From positions 1 through 64,000 of the forward strand of contig JAGDZV010000012.1 of the NCBI GenBank assembly GCA_049115495.1: a stretch of 64,000 nt of DNA. Direction: 5' to 3'. Below are positions 1 to 9,653 of this stretch, piece after piece. Positions within the stretch are counted from its first letter, which is position 1, and each line of letters opens with the position of its first letter. The DNA is from JACPUW01 sp049115495. GTDB taxonomy: Bacteria; Bacteroidota; Bacteroidia; CAILMK01; JACPUW01. Both the position numbers and the translations under genes were made by a program. Under the pieces are notes generated by a model, which saw nothing but the letters and a program-made list of their open reading frames with translations, searched no databases and was not told the DNA's origin.

Positions 1-2
1 CA

Positions 3-3000
3 GTTGTGGCAAGTATTTCAGATGATACTGGTAGAAGCACAAGTGATGAACTCACAAGTGATCAAGGTATTGTATTGAAAGGAACCGCTGAAGCCAACAG
101 CATAGTTGAAGTTTACCTTGCGGGTTCAAGTCTAGGAACAACAAGTGCAGATGGTTCTGGTAATTGGACCTATGATTATACAGGAACGAACCTAGCTGAA
201 GGCATTCATAAATTTAATGCTGAAGCGTCAGACGCTGCAGGTAATACTTCAAGCACTTCTACCGACTTCTGGGTAAGAATTGATGTAACTAAACCAAATC
301 AGCCAACCGTTGACTTTACTGCAGACAGTGGTAGAGACAATACAGATAACTTAACCAATGATCAAAACATTGAGTTAAGAGGAGCTGCCGAAGCATTTAG
401 TATGGTTGAGATTTACTTAGGTGGAAATAAGATCCATACCATGAATGCAAGCGCTACAGGTACATGGACTTATGATTACACTGGAACAACCCTTTCTGAA
501 GGAACTCATGTATTTACCGTATTTGCAACTGACTCAGCCGGTAACGTTTCTATTGTAAGCGATAAACTTTGGTTGAGAATTGATGCCACAGCACCGAATG
601 CTCCATCAATCGCTTCAATAACTACCGACAGTGGTATTTCTGGTAGCGATGGCATTACTAACGATCAAACTTTAGTAGTTAGCGGTTCAACCGAAGCTTA
701 TGCAAGAATTGAATTATTCATTGATAACACATCAATAGACACGGTTGATGCCAATGCATCAGGAGCTTGGACATACGATTACACGGCCACAACACTTGCT
801 GGTGGTGATTATACCTTCACCGCCACTGCTCTTGACTCTGCGGGTAATCTATCAAGCACTTCATCAGACTTTGATGTAACAGTTGATACTACAGCTCCAG
901 TTGTGGTAAATGTAAGTTCAACCAACACTGATGATGAGTATAATGAAGGCTCGGTGTTAACCTTAACACTTGAATTCTCAGAGAATGTTTGGGTTAGCGG
1001 TTCACCGCAGCTTGAACTTGAAACTGGAGCAAGTGATGCCTTGGCAACATATTCTGGTGGTTCAAGTGGTAAAACATTGAGCTTTACTTACACAGTCGCT
1101 TCTCAGAATACAAGTTCTGACTTAGAGAATACATCAGTTAAGGGATTAACCTTAAATGGTGGTTCAATTGTTGACCTTGCTGGAAACGATGCAGACACAA
1201 CGCTACCTACACCTACCAATGGCAATAGCTTAAGCGATAACAAAGACCTTGTAATTAATGCCAAGCCAACCATAAACAGCATGAATAACATGGATTGGTG
1301 TTTGGGTGATACGGCAACTCAAGGTATTACGGTAAATGATATTGATGATGTAAATACTAGTCTTGTAGTAACAGCTTACTCAAGCAACACTACCTTAATT
1401 AAGAACAGCAATATCTTCATATCAGGTACTACTGGTAGTAAAACACTCAAATTATTCCCAAGCTTTGGCGAGTACGGTACAGCTACAATTACTGTTAAAG
1501 TTGAAGATGATAACGGTTCAGCTGACTCTGTTCAGTTTACTGCAACTGTTCGTCCAAGGCCAATGGCAGTATTTACTGCTGACACCATTTGTCAAGAGAA
1601 CTTCACTCAGTTTACTGATAAGACTACCATTCCTCAAGGTAATGTAGTAGCATGGAGCTGGGATTTTGATGACACGAACATTTCATCTTCACAAAGTCCT
1701 AAACACTTGTATGATAATGCAGGAACTTATTCTGTAGTGCTAATTGCAACTTCGGACCAAGGTTGTAGAGACACTGCTACTAATGATGTAATTGTACATC
1801 CTAAACCAGTGGCTGACTTTGCTAGCTCAGTGGCTTGTGAAGACAAACAAGTACAGTTTATTGACAGTACAGAAGTACTTACGGGCAGTATTGTAAGTTA
1901 CGCTTGGGATTTTGGTAATGTGAGTACAAGTGCTCAGAAAAACCCAATTAATGTTTACAAAGACACAGGCAGCTTTAATGTGGTTATGATAGTAACTACT
2001 GACAAGGCTTGTAAGGATACCATAACTAAAGTGGTTGATGTTAATCCTAACCCTACAGCGAAATTCACTGTAAACAATGTATGTCAATCAGATAGTGCTG
2101 AGTTTGTAAATGGTTCTACCCTAAGTGCAGGAACTATGAATCACGCTTGGAACTTTGGAGATTCAACTACTTCAACCCTAACTGATCCTAAACACCTTTA
2201 CGCATTTGATGGCTACTACCAAGTAAAACTGGCAGTAACTAGCGGCGAAGGCTGTAAAGATTCAGTAACTAAAACACTTCAAATATTTGAACTGCCTACA
2301 GTTGATTTCAGCACACAAAATGTTTGTGACAATGAAACCATGAGCTTTACCAATAGCACAACAGGCGCAAGTTCTTACTTATGGATGTTTGGTGATGGAA
2401 ACACATCAACAGTTGAAGATCCAGATCATGTTTATGCAGCAGCGGGTACTTATACTGTTAAATTGATTGCAACATCTGCCAATGGTTGTAGAGATAGCAT
2501 TAGTAAAACAGTGACAGTTTACTCATTGCCTGTAGCAAGCTTTAGTTCTACAACAGAATGTTTGACTGATACAACCAAGTTTACAAATAGTAGTAGCTAT
2601 GCAATAAGTTACAACTGGAGCTTTGGTGATGGAACAAGCAGTACGCTTGCAACACCGAGCCACTTGTACGGAAGCGATGGTAGCTACACTGTAACTTTAA
2701 TTGCAACATCAAGCAATGGCTGTATGGATACTACAACAAATACAGTTACTGTAAATCCATTGCCACAGGTAGTGTTCACTGCAAATGATACTTGCGATGG
2801 TAAATCAATGACTATTACAAATAATACAAGTGGTGCAAGTACATATGCTTGGACATTTGGTGATGGTTCAGGGTCAAGTGGCACAACGCCAAATCATACT
2901 TATACTACTTATGGTGAGTTTGATGTTAAGTTGATTGCAACAACTACATTAGGTTGTCAAGATTCAACATCTACCAATATTGAGATATTCCCATTACCGC

Positions 3001-5174
3001 AAGTAAGCTTTACACAAAGCCATGTGTGCGATGGTAACGCAATGAGCTTTAGCAATACAAGTAGCATTGCAAAAGGTGTAAATGCCTATAGCTGGAACTT
3101 TGGCGATGGCAACACATCTGCCAACACAAGTCCTACGCATACTTATGGTCAAGACGGAAATTACACGGTAAGATTAGTTGCTAGCAGTAATGAAGGTTGT
3201 CAAGACAGTCTTGACCGTAACGTTAGCGTTTACGCACAACCTGTTGCAGACTTTAGCTCAAATAATGAATGTTTTGGTCAAGAACTTGACTTTACAAACA
3301 ACACGAGCATAAGCACAACAACAGAGTGGAACTTTGGTGATGGCAACACAAGTAGTTTAGCAAACCCAAGTCACCTTTACAATGCTGCAGGAACTTATGA
3401 TGTGAAATTGGTAACAGAAACAGCTAATGGCTGCATTGATTCAGTAAATAAAGCCTTTATGGTTTATCGCAAGCCAATTGCAGGGTTTGAGTTTGATAGC
3501 ATTTGTGATGGTGGTGATATTACTTTCACCAATACATCTTTCAACGGAGTAGTTAGTGCTCACAAATGGTACTTTGGTGATGGTGACTCAGCATTGATTG
3601 CTAACCCAAGCCACATGTATGATACCTACGGTACTTACAACACTACATTAATCGTAACTACTGACGATGGATGTAAGGATACAACAACAGGTGCCCCTGT
3701 AGTGCATCCGTTGCCAAACACCACTTTCACTACAAATGATGTTTGTCTGTATGATAGCCTTGAGCTTACAAATACTTCTACAATTGCTACAGGAAGCATA
3801 GATGCTTATGATTGGCAGTATAGCGATGGACAGTCATCGTCTTTAAAGAACCCAATTCGCAAATTTGTGAGAGCTGGAACATTTAAGGTTACACTTACCA
3901 CTACATCAGACTTTGGTTGCGAAACTTCAGCTGATACTTTAGTAAACATTAATGATGTACCACAAGCCGCATTTGAAGTTGATAGCAACTGTTTTGGTTT
4001 CAACACACCATTTATTAATAGAAGCGAGATTGGCAACGGATCGGTAACAGGTTACACTTGGACATTTGGAGATGGTAATTCATCAACTGATGAAAACCCA
4101 ATTCACTTCTATAGCACCGCAAATTTGTACACGGTGCAGTTAGTATCTGAAAGTGATTTAGGTTGTACTGACACAGTGACAAATGATGTGAGAATCTATG
4201 TGAAACCAACAGCTGACTTTACAGCAGCTGCAGTTTGTTATGGTGTGGCATCTGAGTTTGTAAATGCTTCAATTGATGCAACTGAGTATCGTTGGGACTT
4301 TGCTGACGGAAGTGGTTCAAGCATTTTAGCAAACCCTAGCTACACTTATATGAATCCTGGTGATTACGATGTAACACTTTTCGTAGAATCAACCAACGGC
4401 TGTTTAGACACGGTAACTAAAACTATTTTAGTTTACGAACTGCCAGTAGCCAACTTTACTGTAGAAAATCACTGCTTTGGTGACGACTTTGTACCAACAG
4501 AAAGCTCTGTTGGTAATATTGACCTTTGGGACTGGAGCTTTGGTGATGGCAACACATCAACAGATCAAGATCCAATACACGTATATGGCAACGACGGCGA
4601 CTACATTGTAAACCTTCAGGTAATAAGTACCGATGGATGTTTAGACAGTGTTAAACGTGAAGTAACCGTTTGGCCACTACCTGTTATGGACATAAGACCT
4701 GACACCGTGGTAAGCAAAGGTTACGAAGTAAGATTGTGGGCCGAAGGTGGTGTGCAATACGAATGGACACCAAGTGAGTGGTTAGACGATGCTGATATTA
4801 GAAGGCCAACAGCTATAGTTGTAGAAGATGTAACATACACTGTTACCATTACTACCGAATTTGGTTGTGTAAACGATACCAGCGTAAACCTATTTGCTGA
4901 AGATGATTACACTATGGAACCATCTAACATAATTACCCCTGACGGAAATGGAAAGAATGATGTTTGGGTAGTAGAGAAAGCACAGTACTACAACGATGTT
5001 GAAGTAATAGTGTTTGATAGATGGGGTAGAGTCGTCTTTACAAGCACGGCATACGACAACACATGGGATGCCACCATTGGTGGAACACCATTACCAGACG
5101 GAGTGTACTACTACATTATTAAAGTACCAGTTGAGAGAAGTGAGTATAAAGGTTCAATAACAATATTTAGATAG
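3..5174 (+). CDS. Giant secreted multi-PKD adhesin-like protein, T9SS type B sorting domain (5' end outside window)
   Basis: The frame is open to the left edge, so the start lies upstream; the first GTG in view at position 6 is not evidence of a start. The visible part begins with three Ig-like repeats of about 95 residues (each with a NWTYDYTGT/TWTYDYTGT-type core and a DSAGN-type end), then an Ig-like block with LTLEFSENVWVSGSPQLELETG-like wording around residues 295-415, a cadherin-like block, and 13 PKD repeats at about 520-1570. Each PKD repeat carries the WxFGDG core and most have a cysteine near each end (VC or EC early, GCxD late), so one disulfide per repeat is likely. The last 80 residues (ITPDGNGKND, VIVFDRWGRVVF, LPDGVYYY) form a gliding-motility/CHU_C type B sorting domain. 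The protein is expected on the cell surface, exported by the T9SS. The next gene is a PorP/SprF-type protein, the usual partner of such cargo. Adhesion or gliding is inferred. Confidence 0.9.
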   Translation, partial: VVASISDDTGRSTSDELTSDQGIVLKGTAEANSIVEVYLAGSSLGTTSADGSGNWTYDYTGTNLAEGIHKFNAEASDAAGNTSSTSTDFWVRIDVTKPNQPTVDFTADSGRDNTDNLTNDQNIELRGAAEAFSMVEIYLGGNKIHTMNASATGTWTYDYTGTTLSEGTHVFTVFATDSAGNVSIVSDKLWLRIDATAPNAPSIASITTDSGISGSDGITNDQTLVVSGSTEAYARIELFIDNTSIDTVDANASGAWTYDYTATTLAGGDYTFTATALDSAGNLSSTSSDFDVTVDTTAPVVVNVSSTNTDDEYNEGSVLTLTLEFSENVWVSGSPQLELETGASDALATYSGGSSGKTLSFTYTVASQNTSSDLENTSVKGLTLNGGSIVDLAGNDADTTLPTPTNGNSLSDNKDLVINAKPTINSMNNMDWCLGDTATQGITVNDIDDVNTSLVVTAYSSNTTLIKNSNIFISGTTGSKTLKLFPSFGEYGTATITVKVEDDNGSADSVQFTATVRPRPMAVFTADTICQENFTQFTDKTTIPQGNVVAWSWDFDDTNISSSQSPKHLYDNAGTYSVVLIATSDQGCRDTATNDVIVHPKPVADFASSVACEDKQVQFIDSTEVLTGSIVSYAWDFGNVSTSAQKNPINVYKDTGSFNVVMIVTTDKACKDTITKVVDVNPNPTAKFTVNNVCQSDSAEFVNGSTLSAGTMNHAWNFGDSTTSTLTDPKHLYAFDGYYQVKLAVTSGEGCKDSVTKTLQIFELPTVDFSTQNVCDNETMSFTNSTTGASSYLWMFGDGNTSTVEDPDHVYAAAGTYTVKLIATSANGCRDSISKTVTVYSLPVASFSSTTECLTDTTKFTNSSSYAISYNWSFGDGTSSTLATPSHLYGSDGSYTVTLIATSSNGCMDTTTNTVTVNPLPQVVFTANDTCDGKSMTITNNTSGASTYAWTFGDGSGSSGTTPNHTYTTYGEFDVKLIATTTLGCQDSTSTNIEIFPLPQVSFTQSHVCDGNAMSFSNTSSIAKGVNAYSWNFGDGNTSANTSPTHTYGQDGNYTVRLVASSNEGCQDSLDRNVSVYAQPVADFSSNNECFGQELDFTNNTSISTTTEWNFGDGNTSSLANPSHLYNAAGTYDVKLVTETANGCIDSVNKAFMVYRKPIAGFEFDSICDGGDITFTNTSFNGVVSAHKWYFGDGDSALIANPSHMYDTYGTYNTTLIVTTDDGCKDTTTGAPVVHPLPNTTFTTNDVCLYDSLELTNTSTIATGSIDAYDWQYSDGQSSSLKNPIRKFVRAGTFKVTLTTTSDFGCETSADTLVNINDVPQAAFEVDSNCFGFNTPFINRSEIGNGSVTGYTWTFGDGNSSTDENPIHFYSTANLYTVQLVSESDLGCTDTVTNDVRIYVKPTADFTAAAVCYGVASEFVNASIDATEYRWDFADGSGSSILANPSYTYMNPGDYDVTLFVESTNGCLDTVTKTILVYELPVANFTVENHCFGDDFVPTESSVGNIDLWDWSFGDGNTSTDQDPIHVYGNDGDYIVNLQVISTDGCLDSVKREVTVWPLPVMDIRPDTVVSKGYEVRLWAEGGVQYEWTPSEWLDDADIRRPTAIVVEDVTYTVTITTEFGCVNDTSVNLFAEDDYTMEPSNIITPDGNGKNDVWVVEKAQYYNDVEVIVFDRWGRVVFTSTAYDNTWDATIGGTPLPDGVYYYIIKVPVERSEYKGSITIFR

Positions 5175-5212
5175 TTTAATAACTAATAATTGAGAAATTA
5201 AAATTTAGAATA

Positions 5213-6790
5213 ATGAAAGCTATCAATATCAAATACATAATAATTGGCCTTTTAACTTTAAACCTTTCACTTTTTAATTTGAGTGAAATGAACGCTCAGC
5301 AAGTACCCATGTACGCAGGCTATACAGTAAATAACTTTTTACTAAGCCCATCATTTGCAGGTACTGCCAATAGCGATGCCCGTTTAATGGCAATCAATAG
5401 ATTACAATTTGCAGGAATAGATGGTGCGCCGGTTACATTTATGTTTACCGGAGACGGGCCTATTAAGAAAAAGAACATGGGCTTGGGAGCTACCATTTAT
5501 ACTGATAAATATGGTTTGTTAAGACAAACAGGTGTCGGTTTAGGCTACTCTTACAATATTAAATTAAGTGACGAAACAATGGTGTATTTTGGATTGGGTG
5601 CTGAGTTGGGCCAAATGGGCTTAGACTTTGATAATATTAGAGCCGAAGACATGACTGATGAGCTGCTTAACCTTGAGAGTGCCAATAAACTTATGGTAAG
5701 TGGTAACTTTGGAACACACCTTACCTATAAAGATTTTACCTTGGCTTTTGCGGCGCCGCAAGTATTTGGTAACAGAGTGCAGTATCAAGATTATGTTTCA
5801 AATACTACAGCAGGTTATCAGTTTAATCGTCACTTTTTGGCTTTGATGAGCTATAGAATCACTGTAAGAGAAGATGTTTTTGACCTAGAACCAATAGTAA
5901 TGATGAGAACCATCTCTGGTTTAAGTCCTCAGTTTGATGTAAACCTAAAAGGGGTAATCAAAAACGCAGCATTCTTATCAATTGGTTATCGATCTGACTA
6001 TGCCATTAGTTTTGGTGGTGGAGTAAATGTATCTGATAACATGATGATTGGCTATAGTTACGACATGGCCATTAATGAGATTGCAGGTTACTCATTTGGT
6101 AGTCACGAGTTTATTCTTGGCTACAACTTCTACAAAGGCCTTGACCGTAGAGATATGGAGAAGAAACTGAAGGAAGAGCGTGAAGAAGAGCGCAAGCGAA
6201 CTGAAGACCTTTATGGTGGCAAAATCAAGAAGCTTGAGAACGATCTTGAAGAGCAAAACGAGATGAACCGTTTGCAAAAAGAGGAGATCGAAAGACTTAC
6301 AGACCTGATCAAAAGCTACGGAGATGAAATAGATTCAATGAAGAATTTGAATTACGCCATATTGAAAGATGACATCAAGAAACAACAGCAATATGATGTG
6401 AACGGTGATGGTGTAGTTGATGGCAAAGATGACACCAATGGCGACGGTGTAATTGATGAGAAAGATTTCTTGAAAGATGCTTCTGGAAATACAATTAAAC
6501 CAAAAACCATAGTAACTAATACTACTAATAACGCGAGCAACCCAAGCGGTAAGTATGTAGTAGTTATTGCTTCATTTAAGGCAATGAACTATGCTATAGA
6601 ACACCAGCAGATGCTAAAGAGAACTGGAGATACTGAGCAAACCTATGTTCACCAGTCAACCAGCGGAACTTGGTATTATGTGTTTAAAAAGGCCTTTGAT
6701 GATCCTGCAGTTGCTCAAGATTACTTAAACTCAATTTCTACAGAAGGTCTTGAAGAGTTTATGCACCCTTGGATATACGTAAAACAATAA
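5213..6790 (+). CDS. PorP/SprF-family outer-membrane protein with coiled coil, Asp-rich repeats and SPOR-like C-terminus
   Basis: A signal peptide (about residues 1-28, ending MNAQ) precedes a PorP/SprF barrel of about 280 residues, recognisable from MYAGYTVNNFLLSPSFAGT and from the glycine/aromatic strands up to GYSFGSHEFILGYNFY. The barrel family anchors or exports T9SS type B cargo. Unlike minimal PorP/SprF proteins (about 300-340 residues) this one continues. A charged coiled coil lies at about 312-380, then an Asp-rich DVNGDGVVDGKD / DTNGDGVIDEKD pair at about 394-418 that resembles Ca2+-binding type 3 repeats, and a terminal domain of about 80 residues (YVVVIASFKAMNYAIEHQQM ... WYYVFKKAF) that looks like SPOR. 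The gene starts 38 bases after the giant PKD gene and is surely co-transcribed with it. It probably serves as that cargo's partner, with the SPOR-like end reaching periplasmic peptidoglycan (inference). Confidence 0.85.
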   Translation: MKAINIKYIIIGLLTLNLSLFNLSEMNAQQVPMYAGYTVNNFLLSPSFAGTANSDARLMAINRLQFAGIDGAPVTFMFTGDGPIKKKNMGLGATIYTDKYGLLRQTGVGLGYSYNIKLSDETMVYFGLGAELGQMGLDFDNIRAEDMTDELLNLESANKLMVSGNFGTHLTYKDFTLAFAAPQVFGNRVQYQDYVSNTTAGYQFNRHFLALMSYRITVREDVFDLEPIVMMRTISGLSPQFDVNLKGVIKNAAFLSIGYRSDYAISFGGGVNVSDNMMIGYSYDMAINEIAGYSFGSHEFILGYNFYKGLDRRDMEKKLKEEREEERKRTEDLYGGKIKKLENDLEEQNEMNRLQKEEIERLTDLIKSYGDEIDSMKNLNYAILKDDIKKQQQYDVNGDGVVDGKDDTNGDGVIDEKDFLKDASGNTIKPKTIVTNTTNNASNPSGKYVVVIASFKAMNYAIEHQQMLKRTGDTEQTYVHQSTSGTWYYVFKKAFDDPAVAQDYLNSISTEGLEEFMHPWIYVKQ

Positions 6791-6810
6791 GATCAAAACA
6801 ATCTAAATAC

Positions 6811-6840
6811 AAAACCCCGATGCAGCTGCATCGGGGTTTT
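6811..6840. terminator. Bidirectional rho-independent terminator
   Basis: A perfect 30-base palindrome: AAAACCCCGATGCA, then GC at the centre, then TGCATCGGGGTTTT. It has an A-tract on one side and a T-tract on the other, and it lies between the convergent stops at 6790 (+) and 6866 (-). It can therefore end transcripts from both directions. Confidence 0.93.
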
Positions 6841-6865
6841 ATATTTTATAAGTATGCAATTACGA

Positions 6866-7600
6866 TTAATCACCTGTAGTATCTCCCCCCTCAGCTTCTG
6901 CAGCATCACCTTCCTTTCCAGGAACTAAAAAACGATAACCTGTACCGTGAATATTAATGATTTGTACAGCAGGCTCAGGTCTTAAAAGCTTACGCAGTCT
7001 TGAAATGTAAACGTCCATACTTTTTGATGAGAAGTAATCATCATCGCCCCAAACATTTCTTAGCAGAAAATCCCTGCGAACTACTTTGTTGGGGTTTAGG
7101 CAGAATAGTTTGAGCAGCTCAGCTTCTTTAGAGCTAATGCGCTCCATGTTGTCGCTAGGCCCAAGTTCTCTTTTTGCATAATCAAAGTTTAATCCACCCA
7201 GCTCAAAATAACTGTTGTCCGCATCAGCCACCATGTTGCCGTGTATTCTTCGCGCAATTACGTTTATACGCATTACCAGCTCTTTTACACTAAAAGGCTT
7301 TGTTAGGTAGTCGTCTGCACCCAGTTCAAAACCTTTAAGTCTATCCTCAGTTTCGGTTTTGGCGGTAATAAACATAAATGGCACATCAGGATTTAGCTTC
7401 TTCAACCTTTCAGCTAGGGTAAAGCCATCCATGTTGGGCATCATCACATCTAGTATTATAATGTTAAAGCTGCCCTTAATAAACGCGCTTAGGCCTTCTT
7501 TACCATCGCGACAAAGAGTTACTTCAAAGTTGTTTTCTTCAAGCGCGTCTTTAACCAACTCGCCCATATTAAAATCGTCTTCTACAAGTAATATTTTCAT
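6866..7600 (-). CDS. OmpR/PhoB-type response regulator (RprY-like)
   Basis: A 244-residue regulator with an N-terminal receiver domain: acidic pair EDD at residues 7-9, phospho-acceptor Asp51 in IIILDVMMPN, TAK at the Thr switch and the conserved Lys in DYLTKPF near 101. A winged-helix output domain follows at about 130-230, with the family hallmarks ELLKLFCLNPNKVVRRDFLL, VDVYISRLRKLL-like wording and IINIHGTGYRF. The tail after the domain is acidic (EGDAAEAEGGDTTGD). It lies 7 bases downstream of its kinase gene and is co-transcribed with it. Sequence style and pairing resemble the RprX/RprY system of Bacteroides, but the signal and targets cannot be read from the sequence. Confidence 0.92.
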   Translation of the reverse strand: MKILLVEDDFNMGELVKDALEENNFEVTLCRDGKEGLSAFIKGSFNIIILDVMMPNMDGFTLAERLKKLNPDVPFMFITAKTETEDRLKGFELGADDYLTKPFSVKELVMRINVIARRIHGNMVADADNSYFELGGLNFDYAKRELGPSDNMERISSKEAELLKLFCLNPNKVVRRDFLLRNVWGDDDYFSSKSMDVYISRLRKLLRPEPAVQIINIHGTGYRFLVPGKEGDAAEAEGGDTTGD

Positions 7601-7607
7601 GGTGTTT

Positions 7608-9179
7608 TTATTTCGTTTCTAATACATTAACGGGTAATAGTATGCTAAATGTTGTACCAATGTTGATTTTGCTGTGAACGTCTATTTTTCCGTGGTGAAG
7701 GTCAACTACTCTTTTAACATAACTCAATCCAATACCAAAGCCTTTAACATTGTGTACATTACCTGTATCTTTTCTGTAAAAGGCATCAAATATCTTTTCG
7801 AGATCATTCTTCTCTATTCCAATTCCTTGGTCAGTTACCTTAATTTCAAGAAAACCATCTTTGTCATTTGTTTCAAGCTTTATTATGGGCTTTTCTTTAC
7901 AGTATTTTAAGGCATTATCAAGCACATTACTAATACAGTTTTTAATGTGGTGTCTATCGCCGTTAATTAGTGTGTTTTGTGCATTAAGTCTTATGTCAAA
8001 CTCTCCTTTAACCTTAGCTACCCTTAAAGGAAAACGCTCATTAATTTCTTTGAGCACCAAGTTCATGTCAAATTCATCAATTTGAATTTTGGCGTCTTTT
8101 GAATTGCTATACTTTGCTACTTCTAGTATACGCTCTACATTGGTAATCATTCTTTTATTTTCCTCTCCAATAATTCTCAGGTATTTTTTGAATTTAGGAT
8201 TAACATTACCATTTAGCATTTCAATATTTTCCATGGCCAACGATATGTTTGCGGTTGGCGTTTTAAACTCATGGGTCATGTTGTTTACAAAATTGCTTTT
8301 CATTCTATTTAGTTCTACTTGCCTAAAAAGAATACGAACAAAACCGTAAAAAGAAGCTATGAGTGCGATTATAATGGCAAAAGATATTACAAGAAAAATT
8401 ATGCTATCCCTTAGCAAATAGTTGTCTCTATTAGGAAACGAAATACGTAAAATGTATGGGTCAAAGAAGTTGTTGTTTTCTAATAAAACGGTTTGCATTT
8501 TAAAATCATAAAAATCAGCTTTCTCTAACTTAGCGTTAGGTGCATATAGTTGATTGCCCAATGTGTCAAATACAGCGTATTCAAAAGGTAGATTTATATT
8601 GTTTTTCCATAAATAATAATCTAAGGTAGAGTCTATGTATGCGTTATCAAACAATAACGTAGGGTCTTGATGAGCGCCTACAAATTGTTTGAAATTTTTA
8701 GGGTTTGGCATTTGGCCAAGCTCCGCATTCATAAAGTCTGATGATTCAAAAACTTTATTTTGACTAGTGTCAAAACCGGTGTTTATCTTCAATAAAACAG
8801 AAACAGTAGCGGGATAATTGAATTTTAAGTCTTCATAGCTGCTTAGCTTGCCTTTGCCTTCTAAAAAATAGAAGTTTAACTTTTCAGGAGCGTCAGAATT
8901 CCAAATTCGGTTACCAATTGAGTCGTACTCCCATTCTTTTTGAATGAATTGCAACCCTTCGCCAGCATTAAATTTTACATTGGTAAAGAGCTCAGAGCAA
9001 AAAATATCGTCATTAAAGTCAGTGGCTAGGGCATTTAAAGCGGTTTGTGCGTTTTGATCAAACTGATTATTCTTTAAAATTAGCGCATCACGCATCCACA
9101 GTATCTGCACAATTATGAGTGCAGAAACGCTTATTCCTACTAGGGTAAGGGTAAAGGTGTATTTACTTTTGGCCAACAC
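7608..9179 (-). CDS. Transmembrane sensor histidine kinase (RprX-like)
   Basis: A 523-residue kinase with TM1 at about 8-30, a periplasmic sensor region of about 225 residues with no domain I recognise, TM2 at about 258-282, a HisKA domain with His303 in MTHEFKTPTANIS, and a HATPase_c domain with N-box NCISNVLDNALKYCK, G1 DQGIGIE and G2 GFGIGLSYVK. The called start is GTG at 9177-9179; the following TTG codon is an alternative, and I see no better ATG ahead of TM1. It would autophosphorylate at the inner membrane and pass the phosphate to Asp51 of the regulator encoded 7 bases downstream. A weak -7-like TAAATTGC lies a few bases before the GTG, so the mRNA may have almost no leader. Confidence 0.92.
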   Translation of the reverse strand: MLAKSKYTFTLTLVGISVSALIIVQILWMRDALILKNNQFDQNAQTALNALATDFNDDIFCSELFTNVKFNAGEGLQFIQKEWEYDSIGNRIWNSDAPEKLNFYFLEGKGKLSSYEDLKFNYPATVSVLLKINTGFDTSQNKVFESSDFMNAELGQMPNPKNFKQFVGAHQDPTLLFDNAYIDSTLDYYLWKNNINLPFEYAVFDTLGNQLYAPNAKLEKADFYDFKMQTVLLENNNFFDPYILRISFPNRDNYLLRDSIIFLVISFAIIIALIASFYGFVRILFRQVELNRMKSNFVNNMTHEFKTPTANISLAMENIEMLNGNVNPKFKKYLRIIGEENKRMITNVERILEVAKYSNSKDAKIQIDEFDMNLVLKEINERFPLRVAKVKGEFDIRLNAQNTLINGDRHHIKNCISNVLDNALKYCKEKPIIKLETNDKDGFLEIKVTDQGIGIEKNDLEKIFDAFYRKDTGNVHNVKGFGIGLSYVKRVVDLHHGKIDVHSKINIGTTFSILLPVNVLETK

Positions 9180-9239
9180 AGGGGCAATTTAGAAACTTTG
9201 AATATTATGGTGTAATTACACTCGTATATTTATGAATAA

Positions 9240-9269
9240 TTGAGAAGCCATTGGCTTTTGCTATTTTGC
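9240..9269 (+). promoter_or_regulatory. Candidate Bacteroidota promoter for first tandem lipoprotein
   Basis: TTG at 9240-9242, a 19-base spacer, then TATTTTGC at 9262-9269, one base short of the TAnnTTTG consensus. It lies 20 bases ahead of the ATG at 9290. Confidence 0.45.
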
Positions 9270-9289
9270 AAGCTTGTAAACAAATTCAT

Positions 9290-9613
9290 ATGGCAAGAGT
9301 TTCAGCGATTTTGGTTTTGGTAGTCGGTTTTTTTACTTTTCAGGCTTGTGAGCCTGATTATCCAATTCAACCCAACGCTACTGTTCTGGGCGAAGGCATA
9401 GATTGCGGATGGCTCATTAAGTTTAATGAAAAACCAGTTGATTTGCCCGAGTCTGAAGACAATACATATATAGCGGTGAACCTTGAACAGAAATATCAGA
9501 TGGACGACCTGGGGGTAATGGTAACTGCGAGAGAAGCCGTTGATCAAGAGTTAATTGCATGTACGGCCTTGGGACCGGGCTACGTTCAAATTTACATTAC
9601 TGATATTTTTTAG
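9290..9613 (+). CDS. Small lipoprotein, CGWLI-motif paralogue 1
   Basis: The reading frame is open from 9251, but the start is placed at the ATG at 9290 because it gives a clean lipoprotein signal: MARVSAILVLVVGFFTFQAC, with the lipid-bearing Cys at residue 20. The mature part is only about 88 residues and carries PNATVLGEGIDCGWLIKF. The same PNAxVxGExxxCGWLI signature appears in the next gene, so the two are tandem duplicates. Two further cysteines (DCGW and IACT) could form a disulfide. I recognise no characterised family. An envelope location (periplasm or outer membrane) follows from the lipobox; a function cannot be stated. Confidence 0.75.
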   Translation: MARVSAILVLVVGFFTFQACEPDYPIQPNATVLGEGIDCGWLIKFNEKPVDLPESEDNTYIAVNLEQKYQMDDLGVMVTAREAVDQELIACTALGPGYVQIYITDIF

Positions 9614-9620
9614 AAGTTCA

Positions 9621-9628
9621 TATTTTTG
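9621..9628 (+). promoter_or_regulatory. Candidate -7 element for second tandem lipoprotein
   Basis: TATTTTTG matches TAnnTTTG exactly and is followed by C. It sits 25 bases before the ATG at 9654. I see no clear TTG at the -33 position. It suggests that the second paralogue has its own promoter. Confidence 0.5.
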
Positions 9629-9653
9629 CTATGCAATTAAACGTGTTTACAAG

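Noticed and set aside
1551..4700. DNA-level tandem repeats in the PKD region, considered as a variable-number locus
   Set aside because: The repeats are diverged at the nucleotide level and recognisable mainly in protein, so active expansion is not suggested.
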